64,000 bases of DNA from a virus (IMGVR_UViG_3300020471_000004:124001-188000); one strand, 5' to 3'; counted from the first letter of the stretch, positions 16,870-25,428 are shown. Numbers and translations: made by a program. The notes: a model not told the origin generated them from the sequence alone.

Positions 16870-16878
16870 GGAATTACC

Positions 16879-17556
16879 ATGAACCATGACTTAGCAAAAA
16901 TACTTTTTAAATCTCATTACGACCAGCCTTGGAGAATCTTCCATTCTTGGCGTCACATAGAGCACGGACTAGAAGCACTACAAGAGTTTATTTATGCCAA
17001 AGAGCTTGATAAATCAGATAGCGAAATAAGAAAGATTGTTCGCCAACACCGTGACTTGCTTTACATTGCTTGGTATATGCATGACTTGGTTTATGTTCCT
17101 AAACACGAAGGTAATGAACAAGCAAGCGCAGACCTAGTTCCTTACTATGCACCTATGTTGATTCCTAATATTGATTTAGAAGGTATCCAAACAATCTCCC
17201 GTCTTATCCTGTGTACAAAAGATCACAAGGTAGTAGACAGGCTGTTCCCAGGTACCCCTGTGTCCAAAGAGCTTGAAGCTTTAAGCAAAGTAATGATTGA
17301 TATTGATCTGATAGGCTTTGCCAAATATCACCCTATGACTTCTTTGTGGGTAAGGGAAGAATTTGAATCGGTCTTGGTTCAAATAAAAGACGAAGACGGT
17401 CTAGATGACTTCGACCGAAAGTGGCGCCTAGGTCAATCTGATTTCTTAACAGGCCTTTTGCTGAAAGACAACCTTTATCAAACAGGTTATTTCCAGTCCA
17501 ATTATCAACAAGAGGCTTTGGCTAATATCCGTGCTGAGGTAGACAGTTACAAATAA
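16879..17556 (+). CDS. HD-superfamily metal-dependent phosphohydrolase
   Basis: 225 residues. The HD signature is complete: RHIEH (25-29), HD in YMHDLVY (66-72), and D in DIDL (141-144). NEQASAD (79-85) after the HD matches the NExxSA element of the COG4339-type predicted HD hydrolases. Such enzymes cleave phosphates from nucleotides or related molecules; the substrate is unknown. It ends just before a new promoter. Confidence 0.85.
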   Translation: MNHDLAKILFKSHYDQPWRIFHSWRHIEHGLEALQEFIYAKELDKSDSEIRKIVRQHRDLLYIAWYMHDLVYVPKHEGNEQASADLVPYYAPMLIPNIDLEGIQTISRLILCTKDHKVVDRLFPGTPVSKELEALSKVMIDIDLIGFAKYHPMTSLWVREEFESVLVQIKDEDGLDDFDRKWRLGQSDFLTGLLLKDNLYQTGYFQSNYQQEALANIRAEVDSYK

Positions 17557-17568
17557 CTTTATTAAGTC

Positions 17569-17614
17569 GGTACAAAACAGCCTTCTAGTTTACCGACTTC
17601 CTATATAGTATAAT
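17569..17614 (+). promoter_or_regulatory. GGTAC-box promoter 6
   Basis: AACTTTATTAAGTC then GGTACAAAAC (17569-17578), then TATAAT at 17609-17614 after 30 bp, the longest spacer of the set. No GTTGTG hairpin. It drives the operon at 17647. Confidence 0.75.
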
Positions 17615-17646
17615 GCACATGAAGTCAACAAGTTTATGGAGTATTT

Positions 17647-18156
17647 ATGCCACGTAAAGTAACTAAAACCATGCGCGAAGCCCGCAAACGCGCAGTACAG
17701 CAAAAGCGGGAACGCAGAGAGTACCAAGCTAGCCTAAACAAAGATTGGCATTGGTCATTAGGAGATTCAGATTCAGATACTCGTAGGGTGTTACATGCCG
17801 CAAAGAAACGCGGACCTAAACTAAGTTCTAGCATTCAAATGAAACCTACCAAAGGTAGACCTACGAAACTCGATTCTGTTTTTCTTGATACAGACTTTAG
17901 TGACCTAGAAAAATCTGTTCTAAAGTCTGAATCGAAAAACTTGAATGGTGCAACAACAGGTAAGTTTTCAACCAAAGCATTATCGCGTTCTAATATTCCG
18001 AAGACCATGAGTGAAGAAGAATACCAAAAGCGAGAAGAGGCAGCTCGTCAAGAAATTGAACGCAAGAAAACTTGTATTGCTCCTGCTTACAACAAAGGTG
18101 CCTACCAGTATATTGCAAGTGAGGAAATGGCAAAAGATGCAGGTAAAAAGAAATGA
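17647..18156 (+). CDS. basic hypothetical protein
   Basis: 169 residues with GGAG before ATG 17647. The first 30 residues are extremely Lys/Arg-rich and the C-terminus ends in lysines; the middle is Ser/Lys-rich and looks disordered. A nucleic-acid-binding role is likely. Coupled to the next gene by ATGA. Confidence 0.65.
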   Translation: MPRKVTKTMREARKRAVQQKRERREYQASLNKDWHWSLGDSDSDTRRVLHAAKKRGPKLSSSIQMKPTKGRPTKLDSVFLDTDFSDLEKSVLKSESKNLNGATTGKFSTKALSRSNIPKTMSEEEYQKREEAARQEIERKKTCIAPAYNKGAYQYIASEEMAKDAGKKK

Positions 18157-18611
18157 AGACATTCGTTAAAGGTCTTATTAAGTACAAGTACCCTATATGC
18201 CTATCAGTTGTACAAGTATCATTTTTGATATTCATTTATGAGCCTGTAGTAATTGCACTGAAAGAATATTTAGGTGAGCCTTTTTGGTTAGCCTATGTTA
18301 TAACTTTTATGGTCTACATTAACATACTAATACCGTCTTTCTATTGGATATACCGATGCGTTAGAGTTGAATTGTGGAAAAGCAAGAACAAAGTTAACTA
18401 CCACAGGTCTATGGAGAAATTGGCTTTTGATAAATGTCCTTGTTGCTTCGGTTCTCTAGAGGTAAACTTTTCTAATGTCGGTCACGTTACTCAAGCATGT
18501 AGGGGTTGCGGGTTCTGCAATCAAATGGTTGCCAGTATACCAACATTTTTGGACAATAAGCCTTCAGGCAATTACATAAAATGGTCTCAATACATACAAG
18601 AGGCTGAATAA
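18153..18611 (+). CDS. membrane protein with cytoplasmic zinc ribbon
   Basis: 152 residues. Two hydrophobic helices (about 14-36 and 46-68) are followed by a soluble domain with CPCC (95-98) and CRGCGFC (116-122), a four-cysteine zinc ribbon. The combination suggests an inner-membrane anchor holding a nucleic-acid or protein-binding finger. No known family recognised. Confidence 0.65.
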   Translation: MKTFVKGLIKYKYPICLSVVQVSFLIFIYEPVVIALKEYLGEPFWLAYVITFMVYINILIPSFYWIYRCVRVELWKSKNKVNYHRSMEKLAFDKCPCCFGSLEVNFSNVGHVTQACRGCGFCNQMVASIPTFLDNKPSGNYIKWSQYIQEAE

Positions 18612-18620
18612 GGAAATAAC

Positions 18621-19436
18621 ATGAGCATTACGCATCTTTTAAACTTACATATTGATACTTCGAATACTCTTTTGAAGGCTCTTTATGAACACGCAGATAC
18701 CTATAAAGATCTTTGGCTATTTGCAACTACTGACCTACAACTAGGTCTGTACCTGGAAGAAGTTAAGACCTTTGTAAAGTCTCTAAAGGATCCCAATAGT
18801 GTTAGGATTGATGTTCATTCTGATATGTTAGCCCTGTATTTAGATTTTGAAAAGTTCGGCACTTACAACCTAGACTTGTATTCTGGTTGTCACGAATTTT
18901 GGACAGAGTGCAGATCTTCTATTGACTTTGATCAAGAGTCTTACTGTAAGAAAATTATGTCTACTTGCCGCGCTCGTGGTATTCGTATAGGTAAACCTAT
19001 AGATAACTTATCTGAGATTGCCGAAGCTCTTGTGTTTAGAGCTATATACACATTCAAGATAGTTGATATGAAGGTAGCGCAAGAGCTATTTGGTTTTACC
19101 TTGAAACCTGCGGTAAAGCCTCTTGTTCTTGAAAGCATTCAGAAATCTAGCAGAAGCTTTGTTCGATGCCAAATTGCAGAGCTTATTCAAAGTAAAGACC
19201 AACAAGAATTTGAAAGAATGTTAGATCGTTTAGACAGTTCTTTAGAGACAGGAAAACATCCCCTGTCTTACGGAGAAGGTAAAGTTTCAGACCTGTTGGT
19301 TGAAGTCGAAGGTAAGGTAACTACTGTTCGACAAATGGACCCTAAAGACGCAGCTTGGGTAATATCAAAGATACTTCCTATAACTGCAATGACAAATTTT
19401 CTAAAGACCTTCGGTCCTAAGACTAAACAAGAGTAA
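18621..19436 (+). CDS. hypothetical protein
   Basis: 271 residues, AAGGA before ATG 18621. Mostly helical and soluble, no motif. Possibly one operon with 17647-20344. Confidence 0.7.
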   Translation: MSITHLLNLHIDTSNTLLKALYEHADTYKDLWLFATTDLQLGLYLEEVKTFVKSLKDPNSVRIDVHSDMLALYLDFEKFGTYNLDLYSGCHEFWTECRSSIDFDQESYCKKIMSTCRARGIRIGKPIDNLSEIAEALVFRAIYTFKIVDMKVAQELFGFTLKPAVKPLVLESIQKSSRSFVRCQIAELIQSKDQQEFERMLDRLDSSLETGKHPLSYGEGKVSDLLVEVEGKVTTVRQMDPKDAAWVISKILPITAMTNFLKTFGPKTKQE

Positions 19437-19441
19437 ATTTT

Positions 19442-19819
19442 ATGCCAGTAACTAAACCTGTTGTAGACACCAAGGCTCCTATTGATACAGATGCCTTTTT
19501 AAAACTTACCCTTAGGGACATAACTCTATCAATTATGGAAAACATTGATTCGCTTTCTAGCAGCGACTACGCAGGACGCATGTTATTGGCTTCTTCGGGA
19601 ATGAGTAAAGACAGTCCTTTGGATTTGCTTATCCAGGCTTTGACAAAAGAGTACTCTACTTACGAAGATATTGCTCGTAAAGTGCTTTCTTTTGACAAAG
19701 CTGAATCTTATAAATTTGTAAAAAGATGGTACACTACTATTTTAAATGTTCATAAAGACGAGTGGGAGGTGATGTACTCGCATACTTATTCTCATGTAAC
19801 TATTGTTTTAGGAAGTTAA
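19442..19819 (+). CDS. hypothetical protein
   Basis: 125 residues, 5 bp behind the previous stop with a weak ribosome binding site, so probably coupled. Helical, no recognised motif. Confidence 0.65.
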   Translation: MPVTKPVVDTKAPIDTDAFLKLTLRDITLSIMENIDSLSSSDYAGRMLLASSGMSKDSPLDLLIQALTKEYSTYEDIARKVLSFDKAESYKFVKRWYTTILNVHKDEWEVMYSHTYSHVTIVLGS

Positions 19820-19846
19820 AATTAGACACTGACAAGGGGAACAAAA

Positions 19847-20344
19847 ATGTCTAACAAACAAATGAAAGTTTTAGAAGTAGCAAACCTTTTACGTTCACTT
19901 TATACCTCAGGTAAAAAGCCGCACCAGATAGCTTACCTGATTCTTTTGCATTACAAGAAAGACCTTAGTGTAGATGAATTCACGTACTTTATGGACGGGT
20001 TCTATACACCGAACGGTAAACCTCTTGATCGTACTAATGTATACGGCCACTTGTATGCACTAGACAAAGCCAACTATATCTACAAGCAAAAAATGCTTGG
20101 TGATTACGGTAAACCTTGTAACGTGTATTTTATTACACCTAAAGGACTGGATGTTATTCAGCCTATCCTTGACATGTGCGGTGATTGGGACACAGTTAAG
20201 AAGTCGAGCACTTTAACAGCTTTGTTTGGTACGCGACCTTCACCTGAGTACAAACCTATTTCTGAGGCGCTTCAACCAGAAAATAAGTCACTTACATCGG
20301 ATCAAGAGTCTGATTCAAAAACACTACAAAAGGAGACACACTAA
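19847..20344 (+). CDS. winged-helix DNA-binding protein
   Basis: 165 residues, AAGGGG before ATG 19847. Residues 10-105 fit a winged helix: helices, then a recognition-helix-like segment (DRTNVYGHLYAL, about 61-72), a wing with Lys/Tyr, and the typical YFITPKG strand (about 94-100). This resembles PadR/MarR-type regulators. The tail from 120 is polar and disordered. It may regulate phage or host promoters; target unknown. Confidence 0.6.
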   Translation: MSNKQMKVLEVANLLRSLYTSGKKPHQIAYLILLHYKKDLSVDEFTYFMDGFYTPNGKPLDRTNVYGHLYALDKANYIYKQKMLGDYGKPCNVYFITPKGLDVIQPILDMCGDWDTVKKSSTLTALFGTRPSPEYKPISEALQPENKSLTSDQESDSKTLQKETH

Positions 20345-20375
20345 TTTAATTGGGATGACACATACGGTGAATCCT

Positions 20376-21155
20376 ATGCGAAAAATAATATTGCTGGCTG
20401 CACTGGTATCGCTTGTTGCCGGTGCCCAGCAAGACAAAGAAATTCTAATAAGCATACCGGAGGACTTTTCATTTCCTCTAGGGCAACAAGTATTGAACGA
20501 TCTTGCAAAACAGGTATACTCAGGTATACCTGTCCGCGTTTCTACTGAATATTTTCCTGACAGGCAATCTGCCTTACTAATAAAGCAAGGCAAGGTCCAC
20601 GGAGAGATATACACATCTAAAGAATTTTACGACTCTTCTGGCATCGAATATATCTCTGAACCTATAACCACTATTCGTATGGCGATGTTTTGTCTAGATA
20701 GGAACGAGTGTGCTTTTCCAGACAAAAACTTTATTTGGATTATTCCAAAAGGCTCTGGCGTAGCAAGTAGCTATTGCCTTGAGAATAAAATATTTTGCGT
20801 TAGCGTAGATAACTCTACCAGTGCTTTTGTAGAGTTACTTAGAAACTCAGGCAGCATTTTGCTAATGGACAAACTTAGCGCCGGAGGGGTTATATGCAAC
20901 TCAGAAATCGATAAGATATATTACCGAGACGTACCTGAATTAGACTCGCTTGCTTTTGTTTCTATAGGCGAAGGTATGTCAGAATATGTTACGGAACTTG
21001 AGACAAATATAAAAAAGCTTAAACGTGATGGAACTATAGATGCTGCGATACAGAGATTCTGGCAAGCTTTGTATGATTGCAACATTTCACCTATTAATGT
21101 AGATGATAGATTTCTACAGTTGACAGAAGGACTAGTTGATGTGGGCACCCAATAA
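20376..21155 (+). CDS. secreted solute-binding-like protein (SBP family 3 type)
   Basis: 259 residues from ATG 20376. A signal peptide (MRKIILLAALVSLVAGA, 1-17) precedes a periplasmic-binding-protein fold: an ISIPEDF-like first strand (about 25-31), a central hinge region, and the C-terminal helix GTIDAAIQRFW typical of amino-acid-binding family 3. ATG 20355 would add seven residues. In bacteria such proteins deliver ligands to ABC importers or sensor kinases; no transporter genes accompany it here. It may bind a periplasmic ligand during infection or alter host sensing. Phage occurrence is unusual. Confidence 0.65.
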   Translation: MRKIILLAALVSLVAGAQQDKEILISIPEDFSFPLGQQVLNDLAKQVYSGIPVRVSTEYFPDRQSALLIKQGKVHGEIYTSKEFYDSSGIEYISEPITTIRMAMFCLDRNECAFPDKNFIWIIPKGSGVASSYCLENKIFCVSVDNSTSAFVELLRNSGSILLMDKLSAGGVICNSEIDKIYYRDVPELDSLAFVSIGEGMSEYVTELETNIKKLKRDGTIDAAIQRFWQALYDCNISPINVDDRFLQLTEGLVDVGTQ

Positions 21156-21564
21156 ATATTATTTAGCGCTTCCTAAAGGTTTACCTAATGAACCTGATAA
21201 CTGGGTAAGCGTTAAGTATACCGAACTTGGACATTTTTATAAAGCAGGAAACACGCACACCTATTATCCAGAAGACTTTGAACAGGTTCTTACTTTGGAT
21301 TTTTACCGTGCGGTCACCTTGTGTAAGCACTACAAAGAAGTATACCAGCAGAAGAAAAGAGACCCTAATTCTGTAGAAGAGATTCTTAAAATTCTTACTG
21401 CCTTGAAAGATGACAGGGAAGGCAATACGTCTATTGCTGACTCTGACCAAAATCAAATGATTCTTAAAATATTCCGATTACTTGATAAGGTAGAGAAAGA
21501 TGATCGAGAGCAAATATCCTCTTGTGACTTTGGGCACAATATTAAAACACAACAAGAACAATAG
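21139..21564 (+). CDS. hypothetical protein
   Basis: 141 residues, ATG 21139 with AAGGA upstream, overlapping the previous gene by 17 bp. Soluble with a charged helical C-terminus. Function unknown. Confidence 0.65.
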   Translation: MWAPNKYYLALPKGLPNEPDNWVSVKYTELGHFYKAGNTHTYYPEDFEQVLTLDFYRAVTLCKHYKEVYQQKKRDPNSVEEILKILTALKDDREGNTSIADSDQNQMILKIFRLLDKVEKDDREQISSCDFGHNIKTQQEQ

Positions 21565-22096
21565 TCCTTATTTGTTTACTATTGTTAGCGAAGACTACAT
21601 TAGTTTTCCTGCGACTTGTTTTTGGACAATCTGCGGTTTAGATGCCCAAGGTCACCCTGATTACAAGTACAAGGTCTTGCGCCCTAATACCCAGACTTGT
21701 TTTGAGCATGACGTGCCTGATGATGTTGATACTTGCTCTAATTGCGCGTTCTTGATAAAAGACTTGTATACTCATGACCTAGCACTTTTGGTTTTACCTA
21801 AAGACTACGCTGACCAGCTTCTTTTTACACAAGACGTTTATTATTCAGCTTCGGTAGCTATGGATAAAGAGTTACCTATTCATTGTAGTTTGAGGTTTAC
21901 ACCTTACGAGACTACCGAGTACTCTGGATTTACTTATGAGGTGCCTTTGAAATTCAGCACAAGCGGTATAAGTATAAAGAAATTTTTAAACCGGCATTTG
22001 CCTTTATGTAGTGCATCTTTCTATAAAAAGAATATGCTTGAGCATAGAGCAGATCACAACTTACTTTCTTTTACTGAGAGTATACGTGTTAGCTAA
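21500..22096 (+). CDS. hypothetical protein
   Basis: 198 residues, overlapping the previous gene by 65 bp. The MIESKYPLVTLG start looks natural. Cysteines at about 45-80, including a CSNC pair, may bind metal. Its stop is immediately followed by AAACTGTAAAC (22096-22106). Confidence 0.65.
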   Translation: MIESKYPLVTLGTILKHNKNNSPYLFTIVSEDYISFPATCFWTICGLDAQGHPDYKYKVLRPNTQTCFEHDVPDDVDTCSNCAFLIKDLYTHDLALLVLPKDYADQLLFTQDVYYSASVAMDKELPIHCSLRFTPYETTEYSGFTYEVPLKFSTSGISIKKFLNRHLPLCSASFYKKNMLEHRADHNLLSFTESIRVS

Positions 22097-22116
22097 AACT
22101 GTAAACTAAAGTAACA

Positions 22117-22163
22117 AAGCACACAAGCTAAGGATTTGTGCTTCAAATCAACGTATGTATAAT
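22117..22163 (+). promoter_or_regulatory. hairpin and -10 element before 22196
   Basis: AAGCACA (22117-22123) pairs with TGTGCTT (22137-22143), then TATAAT at 22158-22163. There is no GGTAC box. It is probably a terminator-promoter junction for the 22196-23757 operon. Confidence 0.4.
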
Positions 22164-22195
22164 GGAATTTGTTGTACGCCAAATAGAGAACTAAT

Positions 22196-22744
22196 ATGTT
22201 ATCAACCTATTCTTTAATAGTGGAAAACCAGGACTTGTTTTCTGCTCAAATTGCACAGGAAGTTTTTGGAGACGTAATAGCAGGTAACAATCCTAATCAA
22301 GTTATAGTAATTACTGATACCTCGCTGCGGAGGAAAGAGCTTACTTCAAACGCGTTTACTTGTTTAGGCGGCTTTGGTTTATTCGCGTCTTTCTTGGATC
22401 TAGACAGGTCTTTTCTAGAGAAAGACGCCGCTAGACCTGCTTTGGTTGCTTGCGCAAACCATGTAGCTAGCGGGTATGACTTTATTAAAGCAGGGCTAAC
22501 AAATTTTTATTTTATAGCTCCTCCTAGATGGACTACTTTGTATGAGCAAAGTAAGCTTGAAGCACACCTTGTGTCCAAGAACTCTATGTTATTGCATTTA
22601 ATGAGCAAGCTTGACCGACCGAGTGTTTTCGATTTTGAAGATATTTCTTTAACAATCGTCTGCAAGGACAAGCGAGTGTACGATATTGTAAAGAAGTGGG
22701 TAGACGATAAAAAGTATATACTATCTTCTAAAGGAGAATTATGA
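22196..22744 (+). CDS. hypothetical protein
   Basis: 182 residues, weak ribosome binding site. The middle (about 35-115: VIVITD, then ANHVASGYDF and NFYFIAPP) is reminiscent of a helicase C-terminal Rossmann half, but key motifs are missing, so this is not a call. Coupled by ATGA to uvsE, which suggests a linked role in DNA repair. Confidence 0.6.
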   Translation: MLSTYSLIVENQDLFSAQIAQEVFGDVIAGNNPNQVIVITDTSLRRKELTSNAFTCLGGFGLFASFLDLDRSFLEKDAARPALVACANHVASGYDFIKAGLTNFYFIAPPRWTTLYEQSKLEAHLVSKNSMLLHLMSKLDRPSVFDFEDISLTIVCKDKRVYDIVKKWVDDKKYILSSKGEL

Positions 22745-23757
22745 AAATAGGATTTGCATGTAAGTACTTTCATCCTGACCGAACTTTGCCTGCCAAAGCT
22801 CTCAAAGAGGAAGAACAAAAATACAACTTTAAATCTACTACTGCAAAATGGTTAAAGGATAACCCTAAACTTGCCTACAAGCGGTTAGAAGAAATTTGTA
22901 TCTACAACGCCGAATGTGTGGTTCGTTTAGTAGACCTGGTTAGTAGCTGGGCCGTGCCGCTAAGAATGTTACGCATAGGGAGCGATGTACTCCCTATGTA
23001 TACCCACAAAGATTTCAGAACTTTCTACAAAAAAGCCCCCTTTATGCAAGAAGTGGAAAACTTACTTGCAGCCGCAGGTCATCGTGCGAGAGCTGCAGGC
23101 GTCAAACTCTCAATGCACCCTGGTCAATTTTGTGTACTTGCTTCTACCAAGCCTGATGTGATTGCCAATTCAATAGAAGAATTCGAGTACCACGTAGACG
23201 TTATCCGAATGATGGGCTACGCCAAGTCTAAACTTGATTTCAAGTGCAATGTCCATCTTTCAGGTGCAGGTGGTGCCGACAAATTCCTATCTACTTACCA
23301 AAAGCTTTCAACCGAAGCCCGCCGCGTTATCACTTTAGAGAATGACGAGTACACCTCCGACCTAAACGACCTGCTGCCTCTAGCAGACTATGTAGGTATC
23401 GTGCTTGATATTCACCACTACTGGATATACAACCATTCTTTTATCTCCTCACAAGACCCTAGACTTGAAATAATAGAGCAATCTTGGCAAGGCAGGCGTC
23501 CCACTATTCATTACTCGTACAGCCGAGAAGAGCATTTAAAAGGTCTTACTGGCACAAAGCCTGACCTGAATGCTCTTGTATATTCAGGCATCCCTAAGTC
23601 TAAACTAAGAGCACATTCTGATAGTTATCCTAATCCTGCAATGAATAGGTATGCACTGGAGTTTCTGCCTCAATTTGATATTATGTGCGAAGCCAAGAAC
23701 AAGAATGAAGCAAGCACACTCCTATACAAGCAGGCGGTACGCGTAGGTGTACTCTAA
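22741..23757 (+). CDS. uvsE: UV damage endonuclease UvsE/UVDE
   Basis: 338 residues, full length for the family. A TIM-barrel apurinic/UV endonuclease that nicks 5' to pyrimidine dimers and other lesions. Conserved blocks in order: RIGSDVLPMYTH (79-89 region), HPGQF (126-130), NVHLSG (170-175), LENDE (199-203), LDIHHY (222-227), HYSYS (257-261), HSDSY (292-296) and CEAKNK (316-321), covering the three-metal ligands. It is coupled to the preceding gene. It would give dimer repair independent of the host excision pathway. Confidence 0.95.
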   Translation: MKIGFACKYFHPDRTLPAKALKEEEQKYNFKSTTAKWLKDNPKLAYKRLEEICIYNAECVVRLVDLVSSWAVPLRMLRIGSDVLPMYTHKDFRTFYKKAPFMQEVENLLAAAGHRARAAGVKLSMHPGQFCVLASTKPDVIANSIEEFEYHVDVIRMMGYAKSKLDFKCNVHLSGAGGADKFLSTYQKLSTEARRVITLENDEYTSDLNDLLPLADYVGIVLDIHHYWIYNHSFISSQDPRLEIIEQSWQGRRPTIHYSYSREEHLKGLTGTKPDLNALVYSGIPKSKLRAHSDSYPNPAMNRYALEFLPQFDIMCEAKNKNEASTLLYKQAVRVGVL

Positions 23758-23769
23758 CTGTATTAAGTC

Positions 23770-23839
23770 GGTACAAAACAGTATATGTTAATACTCGCTT
23801 AATTTGTTATACTTATTAAATGTTGCGAAGAAGCGCAGC
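23770..23839 (+). promoter_or_regulatory. GGTAC-box promoter 7 with covarying 5' hairpin
   Basis: ACTGTATTAAGTC then GGTACAAAAC (23770-23779), 28 bp, TATACT at 23808-23813. The leader hairpin is GTTGCGAAGAAGCGCAGC (23822-23839): relative to GTTGTG...CACAGC one T-A pair has become C-G on both sides, a compensatory change. It drives 23862. Confidence 0.85.
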
Positions 23840-23861
23840 ATATTATTTAGGAGCATTTATT

Positions 23862-24173
23862 ATGGCTAAGCAAGTTTCAGAAAAAACCATGAAGTTTATC
23901 GCACAACGTTTGCGTGATGTAGCAGATACTAAACCTAACTTTAACTCTGAGTTGGTTGATCCTGAAAAGGATTTCGAAAAGTACCAAGACCTGGCTTTGC
24001 TGATTATCGAACCTGATATTCACGCAGAAGGGCCTGACTTCGATTCTAAAACCAATGAGTTTTACATGGACTGGCTACAGAACGATACAGACAACTGGGC
24101 GCAGTATATAAATAACCTGCTCGGTGCAGAGTGGGGAAGAATAGCCAAGTTCGTTTCAACCCACGGTTACTAA
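23862..24173 (+). CDS. small acidic protein, paralogue of the 25096 product
   Basis: 103 residues. ATG 23862 with AGGAG; the longer frame from 23820 starts in the leader hairpin. The second half (YQDLALLIIEP...NDTDNWA...GY) matches the product of 25096-25428 (YSQLAQVIVEP...NNTDNWA...GY). Both stand alone behind GGTAC-box promoters with leader hairpins, implying duplication of a promoter-gene unit. Function unknown. Confidence 0.75.
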   Translation: MAKQVSEKTMKFIAQRLRDVADTKPNFNSELVDPEKDFEKYQDLALLIIEPDIHAEGPDFDSKTNEFYMDWLQNDTDNWAQYINNLLGAEWGRIAKFVSTHGY

Positions 24174-24186
24174 ATAGGGGGTTAAC

Positions 24187-24369
24187 ATGAATTCAGAGAT
24201 TCAAGCCCGCAATATATCTAGCCTGTACTACCAGTTGGTTGATCGGCTTTCAGAATTAGAAAGCACAGGCGACAGCAACCATATTGACCTCAGTATTGTA
24301 ACCCAGTTAAAAAACAAAATGGAAAAGCTTGAACCTATAGTTACCCAAGCTAAAGAATCAATAAAATAA
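24187..24369 (+). CDS. small helical protein
   Basis: 60 residues, GGGG before ATG 24187. Predicted coiled-coil helix throughout. Function unknown. Confidence 0.6.
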   Translation: MNSEIQARNISSLYYQLVDRLSELESTGDSNHIDLSIVTQLKNKMEKLEPIVTQAKESIK

Positions 24370-24380
24370 AAGGAATTAAA

Positions 24381-24473
24381 GTGCGCTTATTAAAAAAGAT
24401 ACTTAAAAGTACTACATTTAATTTACTGGTCGTTATTGTTGTCGTCCTTTATTATCATACCTGTCTTGTGTAG
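24381..24473 (+). CDS. tiny membrane protein (30 aa)
   Basis: A GTG start at 24381 with AGGAA 7 bases upstream. The product has a basic N-terminus (MRLLKKILKS) and one hydrophobic helix (FNLLVVIVVVLYY). It matches the size and topology of the 9864 product. Confidence 0.5.
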   Translation: MRLLKKILKSTTFNLLVVIVVVLYYHTCLV

Positions 24474-24492
24474 TAGGTTTTGAAAATACTAA

Positions 24493-24520
24493 TATAATGT
24501 ATAGGGAGCAAGTCTGCTCC
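24493..24520 (+). promoter_or_regulatory. -10 element with 5' hairpin
   Basis: TATAAT (24493-24498) is followed after 6 bases by GGAGCA-AGTC-TGCTCC (24505-24520). This again places a small hairpin at the expected RNA start, but without the GGTAC box. It precedes the 24595 gene by 75 bp. Confidence 0.4.
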
Positions 24521-24594
24521 TGTTAAAATAACCCAAAGGATTCGCTTCACTATTCCTTTCTAGATACACCTAAAAAACAAGTTGGAAATAAAAT

Positions 24595-24999
24595 ATGGTT
24601 TATATTATTAAACCTATAGGCAGTCTTTACGTTTCCTTACGTGACTTTTTGTCCAAAGCAAATGCGATAAAGAACCTTGATAAAAAGCTGGATGCTTTAA
24701 GAGTAGAGTTTGAAACCAACGGTCGAAGTCGAGAATGGTTCAAAGCTGTCCGTTCTATAGTGCTTGACGTTGCTCGTCACAGAAAAGCTCTTGAGCCTTA
24801 TACGACCTCAACGCTTGCTACCTTAATAAAGATAGTTGGCCCTAACACCGTGCTTAATACGTTGGTAGACGGCAGGTATTTGAATAGACAGGTAGCAGAT
24901 AACCTTCTGTCTGAATATAACGAAACATCTTACATGGTAGACAAGAAAGTAAAGGACTTGCGCCTAGCTAAGTGTATCAAGGGTAACTTTACTAAATAG
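24595..24999 (+). CDS. hypothetical protein
   Basis: 134 residues, basic and helical. GGAA before ATG 24595. The stop codon overlaps the first base of the next GGTAC box. Function unknown. Confidence 0.65.
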   Translation: MVYIIKPIGSLYVSLRDFLSKANAIKNLDKKLDALRVEFETNGRSREWFKAVRSIVLDVARHRKALEPYTTSTLATLIKIVGPNTVLNTLVDGRYLNRQVADNLLSEYNETSYMVDKKVKDLRLAKCIKGNFTK

Positions 25000-25069
25000 G
25001 TACAAAATAGACCATTACGCAGAACACAAATTTTGCTATAATGTAATTGTTGTCGCAGCAAAGCGCAGC
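24999..25069 (+). promoter_or_regulatory. GGTAC-box promoter 8 with 5' hairpin
   Basis: ACTTTACTAAAT then GGTACAAAAT (24999-25008), 28 bp, TTTGCTATAAT (-10 at 25037-25042). The leader 25049-25069 (GTTGTCGC-AGCAAA-GCGCAGC) forms a variant of the hairpin with one bulged C. It drives 25096. Confidence 0.8.
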
Positions 25070-25095
25070 AATCAAACAAACTTTCGGAGATACAA

Positions 25096-25428
25096 ATGGA
25101 CGATATTACTTTAGACGGTCACTCAGCAATTGTTAATGCTATTCTTTCAAGTTGTTCGAGAGAACTTTCTGTTAGCTACGATGACCCAAGCCTTGAAACA
25201 TCGGTTAGCGGCGCCCTTGAAAAGGCGAAACAGGATGACTACGAAGATTATAGCCAACTTGCCCAAGTTATAGTTGAACCAACGTTTACTGAAAACCAAT
25301 CAGTTATCCAAGAAGAATATGCCGAGTATATCGAGAACAATACTGATAACTGGGCAGCCTGGGTACGCCAAACTTTTGGTAACGCTTTAGGTAATCTTGC
25401 CGATGCCGTAAACGAATACGGTTATTAA
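25096..25428 (+). CDS. small acidic protein, paralogue of the 23862 product
   Basis: 110 residues, CGGAG before ATG 25096. The C-terminal two thirds align with the 23862 product (LAQVIVEP, NNTDNWA, final NEYGY). Strongly acidic; function unknown. Single-gene transcript between two GGTAC-box promoters. Confidence 0.75.
   Translation: MDDITLDGHSAIVNAILSSCSRELSVSYDDPSLETSVSGALEKAKQDDYEDYSQLAQVIVEPTFTENQSVIQEEYAEYIENNTDNWAAWVRQTFGNALGNLADAVNEYGY

Noticed and set aside
22196-22744. Helicase fragment
   Set aside because: Only a vague resemblance to a helicase C-terminal half; no motif VI arginines or motif IV-V consensus.
23819-23861. N-terminal extension of the 23862 gene starting in the leader
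   Set aside because: The start would lie in the 5' hairpin; AGGAG before ATG 23862 and the paralogue's start support the shorter form.
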